DNA of 64,000 nt, taken from positions 1-64,000 of the IMG/VR virus record IMGVR_UViG_3300044616_000676; one strand, written 5' to 3'. Source of the DNA: a virus. Positions within the stretch are counted from its first letter, which is position 1, and the number at the start of each line of letters is the position of its first letter. This document shows, piece by piece, positions 16,410 through 25,941 of the stretch. The translations under genes and the position numbers were made by a program. The notes below the pieces were generated by a model. It ran no database searches. It worked only from the letters and a program-made list of their open reading frames with translations, and was not told the origin of the DNA.

Positions 16410-19400
16410 CTGCGATAAGCTCTCTTTAGAGCACGATCACGCACTTCATCTGCTTTGTCCTGCAAAAACGCTCTGGCGCGTTCTGTGGGCATTTGTAGCG
16501 CACGTTGACCGTAGCGCAGAAGCATATCGCGGTATCCCCTTCCGGTTTCCAGCGAGTAAGCATCAGCCTCTTCCTGAGTCAAACGGCGACGATTGCGACC
16601 TTTGCCAACCATGCGGTATTCGGCATTGGCAGGGGTCAGGAAGATATTGCGAGCATTCAGAGCGCCAAGAATCTTGTATTCGGGTTCAGTTGGACCCATC
16701 ATAAACTCACGGGAACCAGGAATGACGTTGCGTTTGATTTGCTGCCCAAGGATGTCGTAGTATTCCTCGCCAACATAGCGGCGGTAAATCGGGATATGGG
16801 AAGCGGTTTTCTCCCACAAGCCTTCGTATTTGCGAAGTTCTGGCTGAGTGTAGAAGTCAATATCCTTGAGGATACGAGGCACAAATCCGCCAACCCAACC
16901 AGATGCAACTCTGGAAAGGCGATCCAAGTCTCTTTCAGTCGGGTCTTTGGAGGCCAAACGATTACCAACCAAATCTTGAAGGCCGCTAAGAGCAGGGATT
17001 TCCAAGGTGGATTTTACGCCAGAAACCATTCCAGCCACACCTTTGCTCAAGGCACTTTTCTCATCCCATTTTTCAGGAGAGAAACGAACCTGATCGGACA
17101 TGGAACCAATGGCGGAAAGTATCTGATTTAGCGGCCAGTTCTGGTAGTTGAACACATACCAGCGGCCATTGAACTTGAAGCCCATCGTGTATTCCTTCTG
17201 TCCTTTGGCGAGCATTTGCTTCTTCTGGTCTGGCGTCAGGTTGGCCCAACCACCATTCCAAAAGTTGCCACGCTCTTCATCATCCGGCTCATCTTGGATA
17301 GCCTTGATGACGGAATACCCAACCATAAGCATCACAAAGCTAACAATCTGATTACGATAGATCGTTTCGCGGAAAGCATCTTTCCCCTTAATCCTGTCAT
17401 CCTTGGCCTCAATCTGCCGAAGAAGTCCAGCAAACGGGATGAAGCTCAAGCCTTGGTTGAACTTGTTGCTGGCGTAGCGAACGAACTTAGAACCTGTCAA
17501 ACCTGCCGCATTGTAAGCAGCGAATTGACGCAGATAAGCCAAGGAGAGGAAGGTGACAGCCTTGAGGTCTTTATGGCTAATCCAATCCTTCTTCATCTTC
17601 TCCAAATACTCGTCAGCGTTGGACTGACGTTGGGCGAAGAAACCTGTGATGGCATCATAAACAACGCCACCAAAACCCGTTGGGTGCATCGTCATGGCGG
17701 ATTCGGAGGCCAGATAATCGGCATTCTCCATCTTGCCGCCTAGATTATTGATAGCGCGATACATCTCGGCTTCGGCATAAGAATCAACGAGAGCTTTTTC
17801 AGCCTGAGTTTTGGGAGCCTTATTGTCAAAGTAGTCTCGAATTACCTGATCCTTGTATGCCTTTAGGTTGAGCATCTTCTCAGCCTCGATGATCTTGTCT
17901 GTGCTCATGCCAGACATGCGTAGGGCAAGCGAAGCCGTTCCAGCCTTCGTGACCATGACGTTGAAAGCGTCAAGAGCAGTCAGGAGTCGGCTAACGAAAC
18001 GGAGATACACACCGACATAGCGGCGAACCATTCGTGGGTCTTTGGCGAGCTTTTCAGCAAGTAGCTTGTGGCGTTGGAATCGCTGAAGTTGATCGAAATT
18101 ATTTATTTCACTCAGAATGTCGGTTGAACCCGTTCCAAGCAAACCAACATCGCCCGTCCAAAGGTAGCTCCAAGCCCTGCGTCCAGATTGCTTGAATGCG
18201 CCAAGGTAACGAGCAAAACCTTTAAGCATCAGAATGGATTCTTCAATTGCGCCCTGAATGTCGCCTTTGACTAGCTTGGCAAGCATTTTGCGAGTTCCAA
18301 TGGTAGCAATGCTGTATCCACCGTTAAGGAATGCAGCACCAATCGAGAAAATGGTTTGAGGGCCAAAGAGAACGCTGGAAGTCCACCAGTTAGAAATGAT
18401 TTCGCTAACAGGAACGTCCATCGCACCAGCGAGTTCAACAGCAAACTCCATCGCCAGCTTATTGCGCTTGGCGGTGTTCATGTCCTCGTCCTGAAGTTGG
18501 TCGGCAAGTTTTTGAATCCGTTCCTTCTGCTCTTCGGTAAACGAGGTGCTGATGCCGTAGCGTTCGCCCAGAACCTTTATAAGGTCGTCGTTGTTAAAGC
18601 CTCCAAGGTTGACGATTTCAAGAATCTTATTGCGGGATTGTTGGAGTTTCTTCTCCACATCCTCGCTGATTTCATCGCGGTCGCGTGCCTTCTTGATTTC
18701 ATCACGCAACATGCGGTCAAGAATAGTTTGCTTTCGATTCTCCCAAGCCTCGGCGTAAAGGTCAGCAAGGCGTTCCTTTTGCTCATCCGTGAGATTCTGG
18801 AAGGATGGAAGATCGGAAATGGCTTCAAAGATGCGCTGGCGGTATTCGGCAACGTCCTTTGGATTCGATGACAAGATTTTCCGCCAAGGTATTGCGCGTT
18901 CAAGAGGAACAGAGTCGGCTGGACGAGCCTTGTTCATCTCGCGGAGCAAATTACCCAGAGCTTTTGGTCCTTCAAGCATTCTGAAGGCTTCCATGGCTTC
19001 GAGGTCGGCCTTTTCTCGCTCAGCGGCAGTGAATAGACGTTTTGCAACAGTTTCGCTAACATTGAGCGATTTGAGTCTGGCAACAAAATCTTCAAGAATT
19101 ACGGGACTCTTTACTTGGTCACGGAAAGCCTGAATGATCGTGTCTTTATTTGGATTGGTGTCAATTCCAGCAAATCCACTTTGACGCTTCAATCGCTCTT
19201 TAGCAAAAATGATACGATGAGCCTGAGCATCAGCACGCTCACCAACAACAGCCTTGCGTTGCAAAATCTTGTCCTGACGCATGGCTTCACGGGCATCAAT
19301 TTCAAGTTCTGCCGCTTTCCACAAAATGCCTGCGGTTTTCTCATCAGCCCCAAGTTCGACAGCTTTGTTGACGAACGATTTTTCCGTCATTTGATTTGGC

Positions 19401-22400
19401 CCAACACCTTGCTTGACGCGCTCCTTGTAGAGTTCGCGCATGGCGTCCACATTGGGTTTCTTTTCCTTGATGATGAGTGGATCAGAGTAACGCTCTGACA
19501 AGTCTTTGAGGATTGCCTGAGCGGTTCTCTCCGCCTTGGAAACCTGCTCCTCGCTGGATTCCGTCTCACCTTCTTGAGGTGTTTCAATTTCCTTTCCAGC
19601 TTCAGCACGCTTCTTGGCTGTATCAACCATCTTCTTGCGCTTGGCGCGCGTCTTTTTCTGTTCTGGAGTTTTGGCTTCAGAATCCAATCCAAGGAACTCG
19701 GTCATCAAAGCATCGAACTCAGCAAGATCCTTCTCACGAGCCTTGTCTCGCTCTGCTTTTGGCATGCGAAGAATGGCGTTCAGCTCATCAATCTCCTTGC
19801 GTTGCTCTGCGGAGAGTGACGCCTTTGATCCTGTTTTAATGTCCAGCTTGTCGGCTCTAGCATACATTGCTAGGCGACGAAGGATCATTTTTGCCATCTC
19901 CCAGATGGTCTTTCTACGACCTTCAAGACCTTCCTCACCCTCACTTACTAGCTTGGCATATTCATCATCTTCAGCCGCGCTTTCCTGAGCCTCGACTTCA
20001 GCCTGCGTTGTTTCCTCGGCAGCTTTCTCTTCTGCTTTAGTAATGATGTCTGTAATCTTCTCGGTTCCGCCCGTGATGGCGTCAAGTTTGTCTTTGGATT
20101 TCTGCTCTTTTTGAAGTTTAGCTTGATTGAAAAGGTTTCTCCCCCTGTAACGTGGATCAGTTAGTGACTCTTGACGATTTTGAAGGGCTTGACCAGCTCC
20201 AGTTCCAGCATTGTAATAAATAATACCACGCTTCTCAGCCAACTCTAACTCACGCTTACGACGAGGGTTGCGTTCCTTCCTAATTTCATTTGCCAATCTG
20301 TTCTCAATCTCAATTCCAATCTGACTACGAGCAATCGTAATCATATCCGACGAGACATCCTTACTAACTTGCAGACCAACGGCTATCTGAAACTCAGGGT
20401 CTTGTAGAGCTTCAGCAACAACTAGAATGTCATTTGTTTTTGCCATCAAGTCGTCAATGAGCTTAATCGCTGGATCACGGTAAAGAACATACGATTTGAC
20501 GTTATGTTCTGGAATCTCGGTATCCTTGAGAAGTTTGCCTTTGAACTTGGCCTTCTTATCAACACGGCCTTTTCCAGCTTCAGCTAAATCAACCTTGAAC
20601 GATTTTGAAGCCTCTTCCGCATCTTCAATCGGAATCTTAGACGCCTTTGCAGCCCTCGGCATCACAACGACGAATCCAGCACGGCGACCTTCTGGGGTGG
20701 TGACGTTGATTTCGGATGTGTCGGAAAATTGAGCCAGATTGTTTTCAGCATTCTTGATTCGTTCCGAAAGCATTTCTCCGAAAACACCCTCCTTGGCAGA
20801 TGCGTATCCATCACTAATCCATTGAAGAACGATCTCTTGCCATTCACGAAGCACGTTTGCTATCTTCCTGAATGCCGTTTCAGTTAATTGGCCAGTCTTT
20901 TTAAGCTGTATCAAAGATCTAACCAGTTCAGGTAAAACATAGGGATATTGAGCCGCTAGATCCAATAGCTCATTTAAACTAAGGTTGGCTATTTCTGGAT
21001 TATTGTTATAAAGCGATAGGGATGATGCCAGAATCCTCCTGAGAGATTCAGCTTCTAAGTCGTTTAGCGAATCAGCCTTTTGAATTAAAGAGAAGGCAAG
21101 ATTACTTTGTTCACCAAGAACAAATTGATCGAATGAAATTTTTTTGCCAGATTTGATCCATTGATTCCTCAAGCCGATCAAATCCGACAAGTGAATCAAC
21201 TCCTCAATGACTGAATCTTTTGTGTATTGAGATGCAGCCTGCGGAGCCATCTTTTGCAACTCATCGAAACGCTCTTGTGATAAGGAGTATCCAATGATGA
21301 TGCTGCCATCTGGCATAGCACGGACTTGTAGAGGCGCATTGTCATCAATTCTGATTCCATTGTTTGTAGCGAAGTTGGATGCAGGCCGAAGCACCCGTTG
21401 GACGAATTTTTTAGAGACGCCATTAATCTCACCAAGAGAGGGAGATTTTTCGGTGGATTTGCGAATAAGTTCATTGAATGGATTGTCTTTTTCAAACGCT
21501 TGTATCTCTACTTCTTGCTCAGGAATAATTTGCTCACCCTCCTGCAACACCGCCCCGTTGTCCTCAAACAAGTCCTGAAGCACGTTGCTGAACTCGTCCT
21601 GCGTGACTCCGGGCATCAGTTCTTCGGTCTTTGCGAACAGTTCGCCAATCGGCACCGCCACACTTGTATCCTTGGGCATCGCTTCGTAAGCACGACGAAT
21701 GGCTTCACGCACGTCCATGTCTCTCTCGCTGTAAATCGTAGAGCGTGCAGCCTCGTTGCCTGCGCTGGTTGCAGCATCGGTGTCGGATGCGAATTGAGGA
21801 CGGGAGAAGCGGATGTCTGGAGAAGCGGCTTGGAAACGCTGGGAAAGCGGGATCACGTTGCCATCGGCATCGCGGGTGATGGGGTCGGCTGACTTGATCT
21901 GCTCGGGAGAGAAGACGATGACTTCTTCGATGTTTCCGTTTTCGTCTGCCGTGAAAGCCGCATCCTTCCGCTTGGCTTTCAAGATTTCCAAGTCCTTATC
22001 AGTGATGATGAGCGGGAACGATCTGCTAAAACCGTATTCCTCCCGCTGCTCTTGCGCAAAATCCGTTCCGCTTGCTCCATATATCCCAACAGGATTGAGC
22101 ATCTTGGCGTATAAGCGAAGAGTCTTCATGCGGCGTCCAGTCTCCGCATACTTCTCCTTGGCTAGCTTTGATTCGTATTCATGGGTATGCGCGATGTTTG
22201 GCCCTTTTCCTCGCGCCTTCTTGGCAAGGAAGAGTTTTTCAGGCTCCATCCAGACACCCTTTCCACTCCAGCCAGCATCAGAGTGCGGCTGCTTATACCC
22301 ACCCATCTTGAACACATTGAAATCACGGAAGGTGTGATGCACCAACGGCAGCGAGGTGTCGTAGTTCGCGGCAGCGGCAGCCTCATCCACCATCCGCTGC

Positions 22401-25400
22401 GCCTTCTCCATGTCGCCAGCCTCAACCGCTGCGAGGTATTCGGCGTCCATTTCAGGGGTGATTCCAGCAGTCGGAGCGATTGCACTCAACTTCACTTTAC
22501 CACCGTCTTTTAAGGTAAAACTACCAAGTGGCACCGCAGGACGCTTCATCGCGTTACGCATCAGTCGAGCAACGTCCTTGAGGTTCTTCAGCGTAGGTTC
22601 ACCCTTTTGTCCGGTCAAACGCCTCCAGACACGCTTGAGGAACTGAACGATGTCGTCCCAAACGCCTCCAGTTGGAATCTTTTCCATCTTCTCAAAGTCG
22701 CGCATCAGAAGCTCTTCAAGGGCTTCAAACCGACTTTCAAGATTCGTTCTCCAGTCAGCGTATTCATCGTAAGTCTCAACGAGTTTTGCAATCTGCTCGT
22801 CAGAGTAGGCACGCATCAGGTATCCACGAAGCTCACGCTTCTCGGCCATTGTAAAGAGAGAGATAGCCTTATGCCCGTTCTCATGGGCAATGACACGACG
22901 AGCAGCAGCTTGCTCCGGCGTAAGGCCAAGCATTGTTGCCAAGTTTCGATCCAAGTTGGAAACCTGAATCTGCTTCGCAAAAATGAGCGTCTGGCCGTTC
23001 TCGTAAAGACCTTCGATGTTCTTCTCGGTTTGAAGGCGAGCGTAAGCCGATGGGAAAAGACGCGCATTCGCTTTGTCAGCCAAGAAAGCCTCCAAAGACT
23101 CATACACGTTCGTCAAATAAGCGTTCGGAATCTCGCCAGAGTTAGTCAATGCCTCGCGTGCCGTTTCGACATCAACCTTGGTGACAGTGCCTTGAATAGC
23201 ATCCTCCTTCTGCGGACCTACTACGGAGTTGAGGGAGCTTTTGGTGGCATTGTCTTGCTTCTCCTGACGCTTCTTTGCGGCCTCGTCAGCAGCAGCTTGC
23301 TTCTTTTTCGCAGCGGCAGCTTTTGGCCCTAAATTCTCCCTTGACGAGATTTCAGTTTCAGGTGAAACTTCGCCAACCATGGGAATCGACCCTCCCACGG
23401 GTTCAGCCTGAACACCTCGCGTAGCCCCCGGCTCCACGGCCACGGAGTCGGGGGTTGGTTTTTCGACTGCGGTGGGTTCAGCCACAGGCGCAGTCACAGA
23501 AGGTTGCTTTTCAATGCGCGTAAAGTTGACGTTCCTTGGAAGGGTCGTGATGTTTTCTGAGCCTTTAGGAATACGAGCAATACCTTCTGGATTTGTGAAC
23601 TCAGCGCGAACTCTGCCATCAGAAAGAATCTTTTTTACACGATAGGTATTTCCTTTGAAGGATACTTCATCACCAATGCGCAACTCAGTTGATTTAACCG
23701 TAGCTGCCTTTGTGGTTTGAGGCTGGAAAACGTAGAGTTCGCCTTGTTTGACGTAGCCTTTGGGGAGGGTGATGCCGTAGGTGTCCACGGCTTCGGAGGA
23801 GACTGGTTTATTTTCACGAAATGCTCTTCGCGCTCGTCTATCTAAAATCGCATATCCACGATCTGATGGAACGCCAGTGACATCCGCCCAAGCCTTTACC
23901 TCAATGGACTTCCCGCCCCGCTGAATAGCCTTCCGACGTTCGGGGGTCATTAGTTTCTCCGGCACGAAAATCACCCCATCCCCTTGATGTTTTGCTCCTT
24001 TAAGTTTTGAAACGCGCAAAGCCGCGCTTTCTTCTGAAGAAAGCTCCTCCGGCTTCGTCACATCCCGAACAACAGGCGCAGCCATCCCTTCAACCTCCGC
24101 CGCCCTCTCAGCAGGCGTCAGTTTCGGCCTTTGATCTTCTGGCATCGCTGCCACGCCAGCTTCGGTGATGATGTTCTGCCCATCCACTTGCTCAACAAGC
24201 CCTTGGTCAACAAGCGACTGAACCTGCTCAGGCGTTGCATTGTTGTCCCGAACGGCGACGAGCGCAGGAAGATTATCAACCAGAGGGGCTGCGGCAAACG
24301 GGTCTGCCGCAACCTCCGGTGAAGGCATTACTTCTTCTTTGACTTCGCCTTCCGCTGGACTGAGTAGCTGATCGCGAGCGCCTGCGCTTTCGGCTTCCCG
24401 GCTTTCAATTCGGTCTTGAGGTTCTTCATAAACGCTTTCTTCGCTGGGGACTTGAGCAGGGGCATATAGTTCTGGTTCTGGTGTTAGTGTGGGTTCTTCC
24501 ACAGTCGGAATGACTGCGGCTTGCTCCATTGTTGGAGAAGGCGTTACTTCAGGCGCAACCTCTTCAGCCGCTTGCTCAGGCTGAATTGTTGGCTGGGACG
24601 TTTTGGGAAAGATTTCTTTAAGCGTTGCATCGAAACCAGCTTGGGCTTTAGCTGATTCTGAACTTCCTGCTGCTTCAAGGGATTTTGCGGCATCTGTGTT
24701 AAGCTGAACTGCAACCTCATCTGGCGAAGGCATCGAAGGCAATTCCGGTTGTTGAGGGGGAATAACAGCCGTTTTGCCATCAGGGTCCACAACCGTAGTT
24801 CCACCCGCCTCCATAGCTGCCAATTTTTCTTCATTGGTCTGATCTGGAACGGTGTCTTTTGGAATAGCCCCAGCTTCAGCTTGCAGGTCTTTTTGAATTT
24901 GCGTCTGCCGTTCTGGTGGAGTGGGGCGAAGAGCTTTGATTCCGCGAGCAATCGCAGTTGGCCCAAGTCCAGCAGCACCCATCATGCCAGTCATAGCCAT
25001 CGTCGCAGGCGCAACTTCCTTGAAGGATTTGATGTAATCGTCCAAAGTTCTTTCTTCCAAAGGAACGCTTTCAGGCGATTCTCCTCGCATCACGCCTTCT
25101 TCAAATTGTTTTTGAATGCGTTGCTGTTCAACGCCCGTCACAGCTTCCGTTCCAATTTCAGAAACCAAAGCTCCCGCACCAGCCAATGCCGCTTTAGTGC
25201 CAGTAACTTTTCCAAGTGCATTGGAAGCAAGCTCCATTACGCCATTCTTTCCACCAAGAGCACGACGAATATATTTGCCAGCGCCACCTAAAGCTAGGTT
25301 GCCAAGTGCCTCAGGGCCAGCTTCGGCAGCGCCAAACTTGCGAGCCAAAGGAAGCAATTCTTGATATGCTTCTTCTTTTTCCTGTTCTGTGGGTTCACGG

Positions 25401-25933
25401 TTAAGATTTTCCGCAAAGAAAGAGTCAATTCGATCTTTAGCATCATCAAGGAATTGAGCACCCGCCATGCGATATGCCATCAAAGCAGAAGTGGCAGCAG
25501 CAGCACCGCGAGCGGCCATTGGGCTTTTTGACAAAGCAAGCGTTCCTGCGGCAGCGCCCATACTTGGAATCAATGTAGCCCCAGAAAAGCCAAGAGAAGG
25601 AGTGGCTTCACGAATAGTTGAGGAAACTGTGGAAATATCTCCGCTTGCAGCGGCCTCTTCTTCCTCTTTAGCCAACTCATCTTGTAAGGCTTGCATTTCT
25701 TGGCGGCGAGCAAAGTATCCCTCACTACGCTTCCAAGGATTGTCCAAACCTTCCCACGCTTGAGACAACGAAGCCATTGTCGTTGTAGGCAATGAAGTTG
25801 CGGCTCGACCAAGCGCAGAAGCAGTTTCGGAAATATCCAAAAATGGTTTCTCTTTGACTTCTTTATATTGATCCAACCAAGAGTCGTCTTTGACTTCGGG
25901 ATATTGAGAAAGCCATGAAGGTGTTTCAGCCAT
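16406..25933 (-). CDS. Giant phage polyvalent protein with zincin-like and ADP-ribosyltransferase-like domains
   Basis: 3175 residues. The N-terminus carries the tandem motif SWLSQYPEVK / SWLDQYKEVK (residues 5-27), then Ala/Gly-rich amphipathic segments and a long Pro/Glu-rich linker. A zincin-like HENGH lies at 1017-1021. An ART-PolyVal-like domain follows at about 1195-1380: LVHHTFRDFNVF at the start, then VIVFSPEQIKSAD and SPDIRFSR at the end. Coiled-coil and LPD-like regions follow (YYNAGTGAGQALQ), and the C-terminal 350 residues include a hydrophobic segment near 2860. Polyvalent proteins of short-tailed phages are packaged in the capsid and delivered into the host. Direct evidence for packaging is absent. 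Confidence 0.85.
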   Translation of the reverse strand: MAETPSWLSQYPEVKDDSWLDQYKEVKEKPFLDISETASALGRAATSLPTTTMASLSQAWEGLDNPWKRSEGYFARRQEMQALQDELAKEEEEAAASGDISTVSSTIREATPSLGFSGATLIPSMGAAAGTLALSKSPMAARGAAAATSALMAYRMAGAQFLDDAKDRIDSFFAENLNREPTEQEKEEAYQELLPLARKFGAAEAGPEALGNLALGGAGKYIRRALGGKNGVMELASNALGKVTGTKAALAGAGALVSEIGTEAVTGVEQQRIQKQFEEGVMRGESPESVPLEERTLDDYIKSFKEVAPATMAMTGMMGAAGLGPTAIARGIKALRPTPPERQTQIQKDLQAEAGAIPKDTVPDQTNEEKLAAMEAGGTTVVDPDGKTAVIPPQQPELPSMPSPDEVAVQLNTDAAKSLEAAGSSESAKAQAGFDATLKEIFPKTSQPTIQPEQAAEEVAPEVTPSPTMEQAAVIPTVEEPTLTPEPELYAPAQVPSEESVYEEPQDRIESREAESAGARDQLLSPAEGEVKEEVMPSPEVAADPFAAAPLVDNLPALVAVRDNNATPEQVQSLVDQGLVEQVDGQNIITEAGVAAMPEDQRPKLTPAERAAEVEGMAAPVVRDVTKPEELSSEESAALRVSKLKGAKHQGDGVIFVPEKLMTPERRKAIQRGGKSIEVKAWADVTGVPSDRGYAILDRRARRAFRENKPVSSEAVDTYGITLPKGYVKQGELYVFQPQTTKAATVKSTELRIGDEVSFKGNTYRVKKILSDGRVRAEFTNPEGIARIPKGSENITTLPRNVNFTRIEKQPSVTAPVAEPTAVEKPTPDSVAVEPGATRGVQAEPVGGSIPMVGEVSPETEISSRENLGPKAAAAKKKQAAADEAAKKRQEKQDNATKSSLNSVVGPQKEDAIQGTVTKVDVETAREALTNSGEIPNAYLTNVYESLEAFLADKANARLFPSAYARLQTEKNIEGLYENGQTLIFAKQIQVSNLDRNLATMLGLTPEQAAARRVIAHENGHKAISLFTMAEKRELRGYLMRAYSDEQIAKLVETYDEYADWRTNLESRFEALEELLMRDFEKMEKIPTGGVWDDIVQFLKRVWRRLTGQKGEPTLKNLKDVARLMRNAMKRPAVPLGSFTLKDGGKVKLSAIAPTAGITPEMDAEYLAAVEAGDMEKAQRMVDEAAAAANYDTSLPLVHHTFRDFNVFKMGGYKQPHSDAGWSGKGVWMEPEKLFLAKKARGKGPNIAHTHEYESKLAKEKYAETGRRMKTLRLYAKMLNPVGIYGASGTDFAQEQREEYGFSRSFPLIITDKDLEILKAKRKDAAFTADENGNIEEVIVFSPEQIKSADPITRDADGNVIPLSQRFQAASPDIRFSRPQFASDTDAATSAGNEAARSTIYSERDMDVREAIRRAYEAMPKDTSVAVPIGELFAKTEELMPGVTQDEFSNVLQDLFEDNGAVLQEGEQIIPEQEVEIQAFEKDNPFNELIRKSTEKSPSLGEINGVSKKFVQRVLRPASNFATNNGIRIDDNAPLQVRAMPDGSIIIGYSLSQERFDELQKMAPQAASQYTKDSVIEELIHLSDLIGLRNQWIKSGKKISFDQFVLGEQSNLAFSLIQKADSLNDLEAESLRRILASSLSLYNNNPEIANLSLNELLDLAAQYPYVLPELVRSLIQLKKTGQLTETAFRKIANVLREWQEIVLQWISDGYASAKEGVFGEMLSERIKNAENNLAQFSDTSEINVTTPEGRRAGFVVVMPRAAKASKIPIEDAEEASKSFKVDLAEAGKGRVDKKAKFKGKLLKDTEIPEHNVKSYVLYRDPAIKLIDDLMAKTNDILVVAEALQDPEFQIAVGLQVSKDVSSDMITIARSQIGIEIENRLANEIRKERNPRRKRELELAEKRGIIYYNAGTGAGQALQNRQESLTDPRYRGRNLFNQAKLQKEQKSKDKLDAITGGTEKITDIITKAEEKAAEETTQAEVEAQESAAEDDEYAKLVSEGEEGLEGRRKTIWEMAKMILRRLAMYARADKLDIKTGSKASLSAEQRKEIDELNAILRMPKAERDKAREKDLAEFDALMTEFLGLDSEAKTPEQKKTRAKRKKMVDTAKKRAEAGKEIETPQEGETESSEEQVSKAERTAQAILKDLSERYSDPLIIKEKKPNVDAMRELYKERVKQGVGPNQMTEKSFVNKAVELGADEKTAGILWKAAELEIDAREAMRQDKILQRKAVVGERADAQAHRIIFAKERLKRQSGFAGIDTNPNKDTIIQAFRDQVKSPVILEDFVARLKSLNVSETVAKRLFTAAEREKADLEAMEAFRMLEGPKALGNLLREMNKARPADSVPLERAIPWRKILSSNPKDVAEYRQRIFEAISDLPSFQNLTDEQKERLADLYAEAWENRKQTILDRMLRDEIKKARDRDEISEDVEKKLQQSRNKILEIVNLGGFNNDDLIKVLGERYGISTSFTEEQKERIQKLADQLQDEDMNTAKRNKLAMEFAVELAGAMDVPVSEIISNWWTSSVLFGPQTIFSIGAAFLNGGYSIATIGTRKMLAKLVKGDIQGAIEESILMLKGFARYLGAFKQSGRRAWSYLWTGDVGLLGTGSTDILSEINNFDQLQRFQRHKLLAEKLAKDPRMVRRYVGVYLRFVSRLLTALDAFNVMVTKAGTASLALRMSGMSTDKIIEAEKMLNLKAYKDQVIRDYFDNKAPKTQAEKALVDSYAEAEMYRAINNLGGKMENADYLASESAMTMHPTGFGGVVYDAITGFFAQRQSNADEYLEKMKKDWISHKDLKAVTFLSLAYLRQFAAYNAAGLTGSKFVRYASNKFNQGLSFIPFAGLLRQIEAKDDRIKGKDAFRETIYRNQIVSFVMLMVGYSVIKAIQDEPDDEERGNFWNGGWANLTPDQKKQMLAKGQKEYTMGFKFNGRWYVFNYQNWPLNQILSAIGSMSDQVRFSPEKWDEKSALSKGVAGMVSGVKSTLEIPALSGLQDLVGNRLASKDPTERDLDRLSRVASGWVGGFVPRILKDIDFYTQPELRKYEGLWEKTASHIPIYRRYVGEEYYDILGQQIKRNVIPGSREFMMGPTEPEYKILGALNARNIFLTPANAEYRMVGKGRNRRRLTQEEADAYSLETGRGYRDMLLRYGQRALQMPTERARAFLQDKADEVRDRALKRAYRR

Positions 25934-25941
25934 AAAAGAAG

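Noticed and set aside
16406-25933. Tail tape-measure or virion RNA polymerase (N4-like)
   Set aside because: No polymerase motifs; domains and composition match polyvalent ejected proteins better.
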